A stretch of 64,000 bases of DNA. Origin: Lachnospiraceae bacterium. GTDB taxonomy: Bacteria; Bacillota; Clostridia; Lachnospirales; Lachnospiraceae. Where the stretch lies: NCBI GenBank assembly GCA_015057005.1, contig SVFF01000014.1, forward strand, positions 1 to 64,000. Direction: 5' to 3'. Shown in pieces: positions 16,194-25,720 of the stretch. The notes beneath the pieces were generated by a model that saw nothing but the letters and a program-made list of their open reading frames with translations, did not search any database and was not told where the DNA came from. The position numbers and the translations under genes are program-made. The stretch's first letter is position 1; each line of letters starts with the position of its first letter.

Positions 16194-17582
16194 TTAGAAA
16201 GTAAATTTATCTGCGAAGTATGCATCCAGATCAGCGATAGCCACTCTCTCCTGCTCCATGGTGTCACGGAAACGAACGGTTACGCAGCCGTCGGTCTCGG
16301 ACTCAAAGTCGTAGGTGATGCAGAAAGGAGTACCGATCTCATCCTGACGACGATATCTCTTACCGATATTTCCTCTGTCGTCAAATTCACAATTGTACTT
16401 CTTGCACAGATCCATGTAGATCTTCTCAGCACCCTCGTTCAGCTTCTTGGACAGAGGAAGCACACCGATCTTAACAGGTGCAAGTGCAGGATGGAAATGA
16501 AGAACGGTACGAACGTCGCCGCCCTCAAGCTCTTCCTCGTCGTATGCTGCGCAGAGGAATGCCAGGGTTACACGGTCTGCACCCAGGGAAGGCTCTACTA
16601 CGTAAGGAACGTACTTCTCCTTCTTCTCGTCGTCAAAGTAAGACATATCTTCACCGGATACATTCTGGTGCTGGGTCAGGTCATAATCGGTTCTGTCAGC
16701 GATACCCCACAGTTCGCCCCAACCGAAGGGGAAAAGGAACTCGAAGTCGGTAGTAGCTTTGCTGTAGAAGCTCAGTTCTTCAGGGCTGTGGTCGCGCAGA
16801 CGCAGTTCTTCATCTTTCATACCCAGAGAAAGGAGCCAGTTATGGCAGAAAGTTCTCCAGTACTGGAACCACTCCAGATCTGTACCGGGCTCGCAGAAGA
16901 ACTCCAGCTCCATCTGCTCGAACTCTCTGGTACGGAAGGTAAAGTTACCGGGAGTGATCTCGTTACGGAAAGACTTACCGATCTGACAAATACCGAAGGG
17001 AACTTTCTTACGGGAAGTTCTCTGTACGTTCTTAAAGTTTACAAAGATACCCTGAGCAGTCTCAGGTCTTAAATATACAGTGTTCTTAGCATCCTCGGTA
17101 ACACCCTGGAAGGTCTTGAACATCAGGTTGAACTGACGGATGTCTGTGAAATTGTGCTTGCCGCAACTAGGGCAGGGAATGTTGTGCTCTTCCACAAAAT
17201 TCTTCATCTGCTCGTTGTTCCATGCATCAACACTCTCCTCAAGAGTAATGTTGTTCTCTGCACAGAAATCTTCAATTAATTTATCTGCACGGAAACGCTC
17301 ATGACATTCCTTACAGTCCATCAGAGGATCGGAGAAACCGCCAAGATGACCGCTGGCAACCCAAGTCTGGGGATTCATCAGGATCGCACAGTCTACACCT
17401 ACGTTGTAGGGATTCTCCTGTACAAACTTCTGCCACCATGCCTTCTTTACATTGTTCTTCAGCTCAACGCCCAGGTTACCGTAATCCCATGTATTTGCAA
17501 GGCCTCCATAAATCTCGGAACCGGGATATACAAATCCGCGTGCTTTCGCCAATGCTACGATTTTGTCCATTGTCTTTTCCAT
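16194..17582 (-). CDS. glyQS: Glycine-tRNA ligase (single-chain, dimeric type)
   Basis: Charges tRNA-Gly. The 462 residues match the eukaryote/archaea-like single-chain enzyme, not the bacterial two-subunit form: the N-terminus [18 protein letters not shown], the treble-clef CPSCGKHNF, class II motif 2 [20 protein letters not shown] and motif 3 [17 protein letters not shown] [13 protein letters not shown], then the C-terminal anticodon-binding domain. ATG 17582 is preceded by AAAGGAAACTATATT; the ATG four codons on is an alternative. No T-box was seen upstream, unlike alaS. Confidence 0.96.
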   Translation of the reverse strand: MEKTMDKIVALAKARGFVYPGSEIYGGLANTWDYGNLGVELKNNVKKAWWQKFVQENPYNVGVDCAILMNPQTWVASGHLGGFSDPLMDCKECHERFRADKLIEDFCAENNITLEESVDAWNNEQMKNFVEEHNIPCPSCGKHNFTDIRQFNLMFKTFQGVTEDAKNTVYLRPETAQGIFVNFKNVQRTSRKKVPFGICQIGKSFRNEITPGNFTFRTREFEQMELEFFCEPGTDLEWFQYWRTFCHNWLLSLGMKDEELRLRDHSPEELSFYSKATTDFEFLFPFGWGELWGIADRTDYDLTQHQNVSGEDMSYFDDEKKEKYVPYVVEPSLGADRVTLAFLCAAYDEEELEGGDVRTVLHFHPALAPVKIGVLPLSKKLNEGAEKIYMDLCKKYNCEFDDRGNIGKRYRRQDEIGTPFCITYDFESETDGCVTVRFRDTMEQERVAIADLDAYFADKFTF

Positions 17583-17734
17583 AATATAGTTTCCTTTCTT
17601 TACTTCACATCTTTATATCTGAGCCTTATTCCGGGTATCTCTTCCACTATACTGTTTCAGCCCCCAAGGCCAATATTCCTAATTTCACACTCAGTACATC
17701 AAACTGTACTTTATAACATCGCATTATGATAACT

Positions 17735-18349
17735 CTATTTCATCAGTATTACCACAACACCGTCCACTTCGCCGGTGTTAACACTGCCATCCTCATGGTA
17801 TACTACACCGTCTCCAACGTGAGTCACCTTATAGGGGCAGTAAATATCAGCCTTTACATCTGTGATCAGCACATGAGTCTTATCAGGCTTTTTCATCAGT
17901 TCTTCCTGACTTAAGGGTGCCCCATCTTTCACCGCGGTGAGCAGTGCAGACAGATCATATCCTGCCAGAAGAGCCTCGCTTACGGTACCAAAGAACAGTT
18001 CCTGTCCGTTATAATCCTCATAAACCGTACCGTCATTATAAACATGCTGGACCATTACCTTGCTGCCGTCTGCCAGCAGTTCCACCGCCTCCACTTTCAG
18101 TGAAGTGCCGTCAGCCAAGGGATGCTCAGCATTGTAGTCCGCCACATCCTCTGCCGCCATAGTTGCAAGTTCATTCACACTATAATATGACTTGTCAAAC
18201 GAGTCCACCAGGTAAGATGTAACCACACCCTTGCTGTCCACAGCCACAGTTGTATTTTCTATAGTCTCAGGCAGTTTAGCACTTCCACAGCCGGAAAGCA
18301 ATAGGGAACAGGCAAAAAAAGCTGCCATTGCTCTGATTTTTTTCAACAT
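17735..18349 (-). CDS. Lipoprotein of unknown function
   Basis: The 204-residue protein starts with a lipoprotein signal (MLKKIRAMAAFFACSLLLSG, Cys21 in LLSGCGS). The rest is an acidic soluble domain of about 180 residues that should be anchored outside the membrane. No enzymatic motif is visible. It has alternating beta strands (VVTSYLVDSFDKSYYSV, KVMVQHVYNDGTVYEDY). It lies 31 bases before recO's stop side on the same strand. I do not recognise the family beyond a likely Lachnospiraceae-restricted group. Confidence 0.75.
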   Translation of the reverse strand: MLKKIRAMAAFFACSLLLSGCGSAKLPETIENTTVAVDSKGVVTSYLVDSFDKSYYSVNELATMAAEDVADYNAEHPLADGTSLKVEAVELLADGSKVMVQHVYNDGTVYEDYNGQELFFGTVSEALLAGYDLSALLTAVKDGAPLSQEELMKKPDKTHVLITDVKADIYCPYKVTHVGDGVVYHEDGSVNTGEVDGVVVILMK

Positions 18350-18380
18350 TACGTCTCCTCCTTTACAGCCTTACCCGATT

Positions 18381-19031
18381 TTAACATAGAGTTTTCAGTA
18401 TTTCAAGACTTTTGAATTTCCTATCCAAGATTCGTTCCCGATATTCTTTGGCAATTTGCCGAAGTTCCTGTAAAACAGACTCCGTAACGGTAAATGTATA
18501 CAGTTTTTCCACCGGACTTTCCACTATGTAATGAAGGGCATAGATCGTAGACTCCTCCAGTTTCCTGTCGGTAGGTATCCCGGGGAACTCACCGTTTACT
18601 GCGATCGCTTTCAATTCAAACACACACTGTACCAGGGGATTGGGCAATGCAGGAGAACTCAGTGCCCTAAGCGACTGATACAAAAGCTTCAACATCTGGC
18701 GCTCGTCATTGTTTTCCCTGGTATAATAATCGGCCACTTCCGCGAAATACATACCATAGTAGGCTCCCACATAATCACTCATCAGCTCCGGAAAGTAATT
18801 TTGAATATCAGCCTCCGAGACGGTATAGGAATCTCTTCCCGCATATAGTTTAAACTGACCGAAGGAAAAGGGATTGGTGGCAGCGCTCAGACGGTTGCCC
18901 GGCTTGCGTGCGCCTCTGGCAAAAGCAGATATTTTCCCTCGTTCTTTGGTCAAAAGACAAACACGCCTATCATATTCACCGATAGGCGTCTGTTTCAATA
19001 CGATTCCTGTTACATTTATAAATTCCTGCAT
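18381..19031 (-). CDS. recO: DNA repair protein RecO
   Basis: Recombination mediator that helps load RecA with RecF/RecR. The 216 residues start with the OB fold (VTGIVLKQTPIGEYDRRVCL, then KISAFARGARKPGNRLSA) followed by the helical domain. Start ATG 19031 follows GGGAGCAAATCCTT; ATG 19061 is also in frame. The Cys cluster that forms a zinc site in many RecO proteins is missing: only one Cys (CVFELKAI) is near the expected place. The gene sits in the conserved order era-yqzL-recO and overlaps the YqzL-like frame. Confidence 0.9.
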   Translation of the reverse strand: MQEFINVTGIVLKQTPIGEYDRRVCLLTKERGKISAFARGARKPGNRLSAATNPFSFGQFKLYAGRDSYTVSEADIQNYFPELMSDYVGAYYGMYFAEVADYYTRENNDERQMLKLLYQSLRALSSPALPNPLVQCVFELKAIAVNGEFPGIPTDRKLEESTIYALHYIVESPVEKLYTFTVTESVLQELRQIAKEYRERILDRKFKSLEILKTLC

Positions 19032-19176
19032 AAGGATTTGCTCCCAACTCCCCTGTCTCATTTCCGTTCACAGGGTTTTCGGACCGGACCGGTCCCGTAT
19101 TACTGCAGCGATAAGTCAAATAGTCTTCTATTTTTCCTGTGCTTTCAAATTGCTTCCAGTAGCTCAAATTCTGCAT
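18976..19176 (-). CDS. yqzL: YqzL-like small protein
   Basis: A 66-residue frame begins MQNLSYWKQFESTGKIEDYL. The pattern W-x2-F-x2-TG-x-I-x2-YL is that of B. subtilis YqzL, a small protein of unknown function encoded between era and recO, which is exactly the position here. ATG 19176 is preferred over ATG 19185, which directly touches the purine-rich AGGGGG. The frame is longer than usual YqzL (about 45-50 residues) and its last 56 bases overlap recO in another frame, so the C-terminal tail may be poorly conserved. Role unknown. Confidence 0.65.
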   Translation of the reverse strand: MQNLSYWKQFESTGKIEDYLTYRCSNTGPVRSENPVNGNETGELGANPYAGIYKCNRNRIETDAYR

Positions 19177-19187
19177 CTTCTGCATCC

Positions 19188-19219
19188 CCCTAATCCTGTT
19201 TGTAAGTACAGGATTAGGG
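19188..19219 (-). promoter_or_regulatory. Hairpin that includes the ribosome site of the YqzL-like gene
   Basis: CCCTAATCCTGT (19188-19199) is the exact reverse complement of ACAGGATTAGGG (19208-19219), a 12-bp stem with an 8-base loop. No T-run follows on the minus strand. The 3' arm ends in AGGGGG, the only plausible ribosome site for the small gene, so folding would hide it. A role in damping translation of the gene pair after era is inferred. Confidence 0.5.
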
Positions 19220-19237
19220 TCTGCATTTATCTGTTTT

Positions 19238-20155
19238 CTATTCGCCCATCTCCATATCTTTTGGATTGTATCCGAAATTCTTCAAGAGGAAATCACTGTC
19301 TCTCCAATCTTTTTTCACCTTCACCCAAAGCTGCAGATTGGCCTGACATTCCAGCATATCTTCGATCTCAGGGCGGGCCTGGGACCCGATCTTCTTTAAC
19401 ATCTGACCGCCTTTTCCGATGATGATACCCTTGTGGGAATCCCGCTCGCAGATGATGGTGGCTTCGATATCACAGATGCCTTTGCGGAACTTCATACTCT
19501 CAATGGTCACTGCCACCCCATGTGGAATCTCTTCCGAAAGAAGGCGCAGCGCTTTCTCTCTGATCAGTTCTGCTACGATCTGGCGCATGGGCTGATCCGT
19601 CACTGTGTCCTCATCGTAAAAAGCAGGGCCGTACGGCAGGTACTTAACGATACAGTCAATTAAAGTATCTGTGTTATTCCCTTTCAGTGCAGAGACGGGT
19701 ACGATTTCCTGGAAATCCAGCTCCTTGCGGTATGCATCTATGGACGCCAGGATTTCTTCCTTTTTGATGGTGTCCACTTTGTTGATCACCAAGATCACAG
19801 GCGTCTTGGTCTTTTTCAGCTGCTCAATAATGTGCTGCTCACCTGCTCCGATGTAGGTGGTAGGCTCCACCAGCCACAGGATCACATCCACCTCATTCAG
19901 CGTGCGCTCTGCCACACCTACCATATAATCCCCCAGCTTATTCTTAGCCTTGTGAATACCCGGGGTATCCAGGAAAACGATCTGTGCATCATCCAAAGTC
20001 AGCACTGTCTGAATACGGTTGCGTGTAGTCTGTGGTTTATTGGAAGTAATGGCGATCTTCTGACCGATCAGATGATTCATCAGGGTGGACTTGCCCACAT
20101 TGGGGCGGCCAATCAAGGTTACAAAACCTGATTTAAATGCTGCATTTTCACTCAT
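19238..20155 (-). CDS. era: GTPase Era
   Basis: Essential GTPase that binds 16S rRNA during 30S assembly. The 305 residues show the G motifs [16 protein letters not shown] (G1), KPQTTRNRI (G2), DTPG (G3), NKVD (G4), VSALKG (G5), then the KH domain with [22 protein letters not shown] 20155 follows AGGAGCACGCC. Followed by yqzL and recO. Confidence 0.97.
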   Translation of the reverse strand: MSENAAFKSGFVTLIGRPNVGKSTLMNHLIGQKIAITSNKPQTTRNRIQTVLTLDDAQIVFLDTPGIHKAKNKLGDYMVGVAERTLNEVDVILWLVEPTTYIGAGEQHIIEQLKKTKTPVILVINKVDTIKKEEILASIDAYRKELDFQEIVPVSALKGNNTDTLIDCIVKYLPYGPAFYDEDTVTDQPMRQIVAELIREKALRLLSEEIPHGVAVTIESMKFRKGICDIEATIICERDSHKGIIIGKGGQMLKKIGSQARPEIEDMLECQANLQLWVKVKKDWRDSDFLLKNFGYNPKDMEMGE

Positions 20156-20194
20156 GGCGTGCTCCTGTTTTCAGAAAATATATTTTTCACGTTA

Positions 20195-21244
20195 TTAATC
20201 ACGCTTATTTTCCGTGTCTTTCTCCGAAATCTGAGAAACGGATGTAAATGGATCTATCGTCTGCTTTGCTGCCTTTGCTTTCTTCCCGGAGGGCTTGCCC
20301 CCACGCCTTACGATCCGCACCAGAATTACAACAAATACTGCGATCAGGACTCCCCATACTACCAGGTAAGGAAGATTCACAACAAACCAGATACCAAATT
20401 CTACAAAACCTTCACCCACATTGTCAAGACTTTCCACAAATCCACCGGAAATTCTCTGCCAAACAGTCTCTTCCTCCACAGGGGTCAGGATTTCCACTTC
20501 TTCAAGGCTTAAATATACAGTACTGTAATCCACCTGATTGTCATAAGTACGAAGCTGGGACTCCATGCTTTCCAGCTGGTATCTCACATTGGAGAGGCGC
20601 TCCTCTATGGTAATAATATCCTCTACGGTCTCTGCCTTTTCCAGAAGTTCCAACAGTCTGGTCTGCTCTGTCCTGAGAGCATCCCTGTGGCTTTCCAGAT
20701 CCACATAAGCCAGCGTCACATCTTCCACATCATCAGTTCTCCTGACCACATTGCCAATATCTGAAACCGTGTTCAGGAAAGCATCCAGCTTATCCTTGGG
20801 GATACGGATGGTCATATCCGCATTTCTGATGGGCTTGTGATTGTAGTATGCGCTGCCGTTATAGGTATTCATGCTCTCTATGTAACCGCCAAGCGCTTTC
20901 ACCTGCTCATCGATGACAGCCAGCAGATCATCATATTGCTGTGTCTCCACATGCATGTTTACCGTTTTGATCAGCTTACGGTCCGATGCGGAAATATCAG
21001 CTTTGCCGCTTTCAGTAGCGGCAGCCTCATCCGCAAATTCCTCTTCCGCGTACTCATATTTGGTACCGGAATGAAAACCGCTGCCGTTGCTGCTTCCTGC
21101 CGTTATGGACTCTGTCACGTAACCTGTATCCATGGCCGACTTATCGAAGCTTGATGCTCCGCAGCCGGTCAGGCTGACAAGCAGACACAGCACAAGAAAT
21201 ACCATCATCATTTTCCGATTAAAATTCTTCTGTACTTTTTTCAT
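20195..21244 (-). CDS. DUF4349 lipoprotein with C-terminal membrane segment
   Basis: The 349-residue protein has a lipoprotein signal (lipobox SLTGC, Cys28), a low-complexity Ser/Gly/Glu stretch, and a DUF4349 domain with a long coiled coil (RDALRTEQTRLLELLEKAET and onward, about 190-250). A membrane segment follows (about 285-312, LPYLVVWGVLIAVFVVILV), then a basic cytoplasmic tail. Function is unknown; the layout suggests an envelope protein. ATG 21244 follows AGGGGGATTATT. It stands upstream of era on the same strand, 39 bases away. Confidence 0.85.
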   Translation of the reverse strand: MKKVQKNFNRKMMMVFLVLCLLVSLTGCGASSFDKSAMDTGYVTESITAGSSNGSGFHSGTKYEYAEEEFADEAAATESGKADISASDRKLIKTVNMHVETQQYDDLLAVIDEQVKALGGYIESMNTYNGSAYYNHKPIRNADMTIRIPKDKLDAFLNTVSDIGNVVRRTDDVEDVTLAYVDLESHRDALRTEQTRLLELLEKAETVEDIITIEERLSNVRYQLESMESQLRTYDNQVDYSTVYLSLEEVEILTPVEEETVWQRISGGFVESLDNVGEGFVEFGIWFVVNLPYLVVWGVLIAVFVVILVRIVRRGGKPSGKKAKAAKQTIDPFTSVSQISEKDTENKRD

Positions 21245-21310
21245 AATAATCCCCCTTTTGCTATCGCTATCATTATAAACAGCTCACTGTATATAATATG
21301 ACGACAAAAA

Positions 21311-24229
21311 CTATAAAAGGTTTTCTATCTTCAGGAATTTGTCCTGGTTTTCCTTGATCTTATTGGCATTTCCCACTACACAAACAAAATCTTCCTCCAT
21401 AAAGGCACGAATATAATCAGCCAGTTCTCTGATATCATCTCCGGTAGCGGAAAGCACCTCATCACGCTCCTTCTGAAGCATCTCGTGGGTCAGGCCTGTC
21501 ATGTAAGCACTCAGGGACTGCAGACCTTTCGCTGCCGGGTTCATAGGCATATCCAGATCACTGACGGCACCGATGATGTACTGAGTCATGGTGCGCTCAT
21601 CCGCTTCAAACCGGGCAATGGCTTCTGCCGCCTTCTCGTAAACTTCCAGGGTCTTGTCCAAATGGGGATCCCTGTAGGAAACAAAATAACTGTCACCGGA
21701 CTTGCCAAAGTTGCACATACAGCCGTAGGCGCCGCCCTTTACGCGGATATTTACCCAAAGATATTCATATCCCATCATCACCTTCAGCACCCGGAGAGTT
21801 CCCTTATAGGGCAGACCTTTCCTGCGGAAATTACCGGCACGACAGACATACTGCACCTGTCCCGCTGTCATAAAGCCCTCATTTTTCTTGGAAACTACAG
21901 GCACGAAACGCCCCTTTTCCACAGGGCAGGTATATAGTGCAGCCTTCAGGGACTCCACAGGAGCCTCTAACTGTCCAAGGGCTTTCTCCTCGCCCACAAA
22001 GTCTACCATCAGATTTTCCTTGCGGAACAACATCTTGGCAAGGCCCTGGAGTTTTGCCACCAGGTCATCCTTCTCCTCCTCGAAGTTAGCTTCTAATCCG
22101 GAAACAAGTCTGTAAAGAGGGATTCCGGACAGCACCTCGCTGATAGCCGCTGGAATACTTCCGTAGGAAGCAGCCCTGCCTGCAGCAACGCTGTGTCCGC
22201 CGGATGTCATCTGCCCCTGCATGCGGGATTTGCCCTCTGCGATGATCTCGTAAAGTCTCTTGGTATCGGTAAAATCACTGGTCAGAAGCATTTCCTGCAT
22301 CAGCGCCATTGCCTTTTCCATATTTTCATAAAAGACCTTGGTCTTCACCTCGAAGGTCACATGACATGCATCCGGATCCTCTACATTGCCATAGGCATTG
22401 TTCACAGAAACGATACCGCCGGTGACCAGATTAACTTCATTAAACAGATCCCCGTACCCGTAATGTTCTGTATTCAGCATGCCGATACAGCCCTTTAAAA
22501 TAGGAATATAGGGGAAATACGCTTCCGGCACATCCTTTGCACTGAAGATCAGGCGCAGATAACCGATGCCATTGGTGAAAAGATTGTGATAAAGCAGCTT
22601 GGTATCCCCGATCAGACGCTCTTCATTGACAAAGTCTGCCGCCTCTTTTTTCAGATCTTCACGGGAAAGCAGAGGGAGCTTTTCCAGATTATCCCTTGTA
22701 TCTTCCGTCTCTCTAAAGGCATTTAACTTGCGTACTGTCTCACGCACATCCTCTATGTCACGCTCGCTCATGCCGGATTTCACTGCCGCAAGCTTCTCAC
22801 GAAGAGCCTCCTCCTGTTTCTCTGCCAAGCCCCTTACAGGCTTCAGGACAACAACGCTTCTGTGGGAATTATCCAGCAGATACTTTTTGATCAGCTCCTC
22901 ATAATAACCGCTCTTTATCTTGGCGCGCAGGGCCGCAAAAGTATCATTTGCTTCAATATGAATAAAAGGCTTGGTCTCATCATAAAGCCAGCTGTCCAGC
23001 ATCTGCAGACCATACATCAACCCCTTAGGATAGGAACCGAAGTCTGCTTCCCTGTATTTAAACTCGAAATAATTAATGCCGGCAAGAAGTGCCTTTTCCT
23101 CAAAGCCTTTCTCCGCCACACCCTCTAGTACTTCCCGGATGGTCTTCAGGAATTCTTCCTCCTTATCGGGGGAAATATCCTTGGCGATCACGCTGAAATA
23201 AGGCTGCTTGATACCGCTGTCATAGATACTGTACACATCTTTTCCAAGGCCCTTGTCCACCAGAGTCTGCTTCAAAGGTGCACCGGGTGCAGAGCAAAGG
23301 GCATAATCAATAATCTGGAACGCCACGTAAAGCTCCGGATCCAGACTGTCTCCTGCAGTCATATTCAGGGACAAATAAGTGTTTTCTTCCTCATCCTCAT
23401 CTTCATTGATGGGGAATTCCTTTTCGATTCTGACAGTTTCCTCAAAAGCAGGCTGTTCTGCTACCTGGGAATCAATATCCAGGGCATCGAAAGCAGACAG
23501 ATAGTGCTCATCAATAAAGGTAAGCTTCTCCGCCATGTCCATATCTCCATAGAGATAAATATAGCTGTTGGAAGGATGATAATATCTTCTGTGGAAATCC
23601 AGGAAATCTTCATAAGTAAGGTCCGGAATCGCCTCAGGTGCACCCCCTGACTCACAGCCGTAGGTGGTGTCAGGGAACAACGAATTCAAAATTTCTCTCT
23701 CCAGCACATCATCTGCCGAAGAAAAAGCGCCCTTCATCTCATTATAGACCACACCGTTTATGGTAAGTTCCTCAGTCTCCTCGTCCAGTTCGTAATGCCA
23801 GCCCTCCTGGCGGAAAATGGACTCATTGCTGTAAATATTGGGATACAGCACCGCATCCAGATACACATGCATCAGATTCTGGAAATCCTTGTCATTGCAG
23901 CTGGCCACCGGATACAAAGTCTTGTCCGGATAGGTCATAGCATTTAAGAAGGTGTTCAGGGAACCCTTCACCAATTCCACGAAAGGATCTTTTACCGGGA
24001 ACTCCCTGGAGCCGCAGAGCACGGAATGCTCCAAAATATGGGCAACACCGGTGGAATCCTTGGGCGGCGTGCGGAAACCGATGTAGAACACTTTGTTCTC
24101 ATCATCGTTAGACACCAGCGCCACTCTGGCTCCCGTCTTTTTGTGTCTGCACAGATAGGTCACACTGTTGATGTCCGCAATTTCACGTTTTTCTATGACC
24201 TCATATGCTTTCAAATCCTCTATTTTCAT
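21311..24229 (-). CDS. M16C zinc peptidase (presequence protease-like)
   Basis: Large 972-residue member of the insulinase family, subfamily M16C, related to PreP and bacterial HypA. The inverted zinc motif H64-I-L-E67-H68 (AHILEHSVLCGS) is intact. The protein spans two homologous halves as expected for the clamshell fold, with the C-terminal R/Y region (VKGGAYGCMCNF) that binds the substrate backbone. No signal peptide is present, so it probably degrades peptides in the cytoplasm. ATG 24229 follows GAGGAATAATTA. Confidence 0.92.
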   Translation of the reverse strand: MKIEDLKAYEVIEKREIADINSVTYLCRHKKTGARVALVSNDDENKVFYIGFRTPPKDSTGVAHILEHSVLCGSREFPVKDPFVELVKGSLNTFLNAMTYPDKTLYPVASCNDKDFQNLMHVYLDAVLYPNIYSNESIFRQEGWHYELDEETEELTINGVVYNEMKGAFSSADDVLEREILNSLFPDTTYGCESGGAPEAIPDLTYEDFLDFHRRYYHPSNSYIYLYGDMDMAEKLTFIDEHYLSAFDALDIDSQVAEQPAFEETVRIEKEFPINEDEDEEENTYLSLNMTAGDSLDPELYVAFQIIDYALCSAPGAPLKQTLVDKGLGKDVYSIYDSGIKQPYFSVIAKDISPDKEEEFLKTIREVLEGVAEKGFEEKALLAGINYFEFKYREADFGSYPKGLMYGLQMLDSWLYDETKPFIHIEANDTFAALRAKIKSGYYEELIKKYLLDNSHRSVVVLKPVRGLAEKQEEALREKLAAVKSGMSERDIEDVRETVRKLNAFRETEDTRDNLEKLPLLSREDLKKEAADFVNEERLIGDTKLLYHNLFTNGIGYLRLIFSAKDVPEAYFPYIPILKGCIGMLNTEHYGYGDLFNEVNLVTGGIVSVNNAYGNVEDPDACHVTFEVKTKVFYENMEKAMALMQEMLLTSDFTDTKRLYEIIAEGKSRMQGQMTSGGHSVAAGRAASYGSIPAAISEVLSGIPLYRLVSGLEANFEEEKDDLVAKLQGLAKMLFRKENLMVDFVGEEKALGQLEAPVESLKAALYTCPVEKGRFVPVVSKKNEGFMTAGQVQYVCRAGNFRRKGLPYKGTLRVLKVMMGYEYLWVNIRVKGGAYGCMCNFGKSGDSYFVSYRDPHLDKTLEVYEKAAEAIARFEADERTMTQYIIGAVSDLDMPMNPAAKGLQSLSAYMTGLTHEMLQKERDEVLSATGDDIRELADYIRAFMEEDFVCVVGNANKIKENQDKFLKIENLL

Positions 24230-24299
24230 TAATTATTCCTCGCTTTTATGTTTTAACGGCAACTTCCAAGGAGCAGCCAAGCTGCATCCGACAGAATGC

Positions 24300-24719
24300 C
24301 TAGAATGCCATCAGCGCCAGCTTGCTCATGATCAATTCCTGCACTACAACACCTTTTTTCTCTTTTTCCTCCGCAGACATGGCAGTCAGTTCCTCCACTG
24401 TCATCAGTTTCGTCACATACTGCTTTTTACTGCCTCCGAGAAGATGCTTCTTTTCCTCAATAATGTTGATTTTCACCTTTGCCTTCAGCTGCTTATATAT
24501 CTTTACAATAAAGCTTTTGGGCTCCAGATAGTACAGATGGGTCTCCAGTGTATCCTGCAGGTCTGCTTCCGGTAAGATATAACGTTCCACGATCAGACGG
24601 AATTTAAAGGGCATATCTTCTGATTCCAGAATTTCATCCAAAGTATATTTAGAACCCACATACACTTTACCTGTATCCTGCATGCTGTATTTATAGTCTT
24701 CATAAACTGTCTTTTTCAT
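24300..24719 (-). CDS. Hypothetical protein
   Basis: The 139-residue frame from ATG 24719 (behind AAGGAAAAATAAG) begins MKKTVYEDYKYSMQDTGKVY; an in-frame ATG at 24770 would add 17 basic residues. The sequence is charged and helical, with no signal peptide or membrane segment. Two short conserved-looking stretches are LVERYILPEADLQDTLETHL and KKQYVTKLMTVEELTAMSAE. I recognise no family. Codon use looks like the neighbours, so it is probably real. It lies between the dehydrogenase and the M16C peptidase on the same strand. Confidence 0.6.
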   Translation of the reverse strand: MKKTVYEDYKYSMQDTGKVYVGSKYTLDEILESEDMPFKFRLIVERYILPEADLQDTLETHLYYLEPKSFIVKIYKQLKAKVKINIIEEKKHLLGGSKKQYVTKLMTVEELTAMSAEEKEKKGVVVQELIMSKLALMAF

Positions 24720-24821
24720 TCTTAACTTATTTTTCCTTAATATCTTCTCTTCACTTTTTGAGCGAATCACTCAGTCGGTTTACTCTTCATAGTCCGATGT
24801 GTTTCGCTACGCACCATAGTC

Positions 24822-25688
24822 TCAGTTTTTCTCATAATGCTTGATCAGTGCCTGAGTGCCCAGCTCACCAAAGCCGGCATCCTCCAGTTCCTGATAATTG
24901 GCCAGCGCCTGGTTCAGCACTTCCAGGGACAAATCGGCCGCCTCAGCCTCTTCCTTGGCCAGCTTCATATCCTTGATAAAATGCTTGATAAAAAAGCCGG
25001 GATCATAGTTCCCCTTGATGATCTTGGAGCCCTGATTGGTCAGCTGGCTTCCGCCTGCCGCTCCGGTAGAAACAGAATCAAAGAGTACCTGCAGATCCAG
25101 CCCTTTTTCCTTTGCATAGGCAAGGGCTTCGCAGACACCGGAAATGGTACCGGCAATGATGATCTGATTGGCCATCTTGGCATGCTGACCGCATCCTGCT
25201 GCTCCCTGATAATTGATATTGGTGCCCATGCCCTTAAAAATCGGCATACAGGCGTCAAAATCTTCTTTCTGACCGCCCACCAAGATAGAGAGGGTACCGT
25301 TTTTTGCGCCGATGTCGCCACCGGTCACAGGAGCATCCATTACACGGAAGCCTCTTTGGGTTCCTTCCTCATAAATACGCTCAGCAAGACTGGGGCTGCT
25401 GGTGGTCATATCGATCAGGTACGCCCCCTTCTTAGCCGAATCAAAAATATTGCCCGGTTCAAAGTACACTTCCTCCACGTCGGCAGGATAACCTACGATC
25501 GTAATCACCGCATCACGGTCTGCCACGCATGCTCCAATGGAATCGTGGAAAACGGCACCTTCTGCAATCACATCTTCTACTTTTGCCTTGGTTCTGGCAT
25601 ATATGTGCAGTTCATAGCCTGCCTTCATAAGATTTCTCACCATGGACTTGCCCATGATACCTACTCCGATAAAACCGATTGTCTTCAT
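24822..25688 (-). CDS. NAD(P)-dependent beta-hydroxyacid dehydrogenase
   Basis: Member of the 3-hydroxyisobutyrate/tartronate semialdehyde reductase family (288 residues). The dinucleotide motif GFIGVGIMGKSM is at the start, the substrate-binding motif DAPVTGGDIGAKNGTL in the middle, and the catalytic Lys in GCGQHAKMANQI. ATG 25688 is chosen because GGGGGAAGAGTAT precedes it. Candidate substrates include tartronate semialdehyde, 3-hydroxyisobutyrate and related acids; sequence alone does not decide. Neighbour to a sigma-like gene on the same strand. Confidence 0.88.
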   Translation of the reverse strand: MKTIGFIGVGIMGKSMVRNLMKAGYELHIYARTKAKVEDVIAEGAVFHDSIGACVADRDAVITIVGYPADVEEVYFEPGNIFDSAKKGAYLIDMTTSSPSLAERIYEEGTQRGFRVMDAPVTGGDIGAKNGTLSILVGGQKEDFDACMPIFKGMGTNINYQGAAGCGQHAKMANQIIIAGTISGVCEALAYAKEKGLDLQVLFDSVSTGAAGGSQLTNQGSKIIKGNYDPGFFIKHFIKDMKLAKEEAEAADLSLEVLNQALANYQELEDAGFGELGTQALIKHYEKN

Positions 25689-25720
25689 ATACTCTTCCCC
25701 CTTCACATTTCCTAAAAGTA

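Noticed and set aside
16143..17072. 309-codon frame on the plus strand
   Set aside because: Antisense to the glycyl-tRNA synthetase gene; shadow frame.
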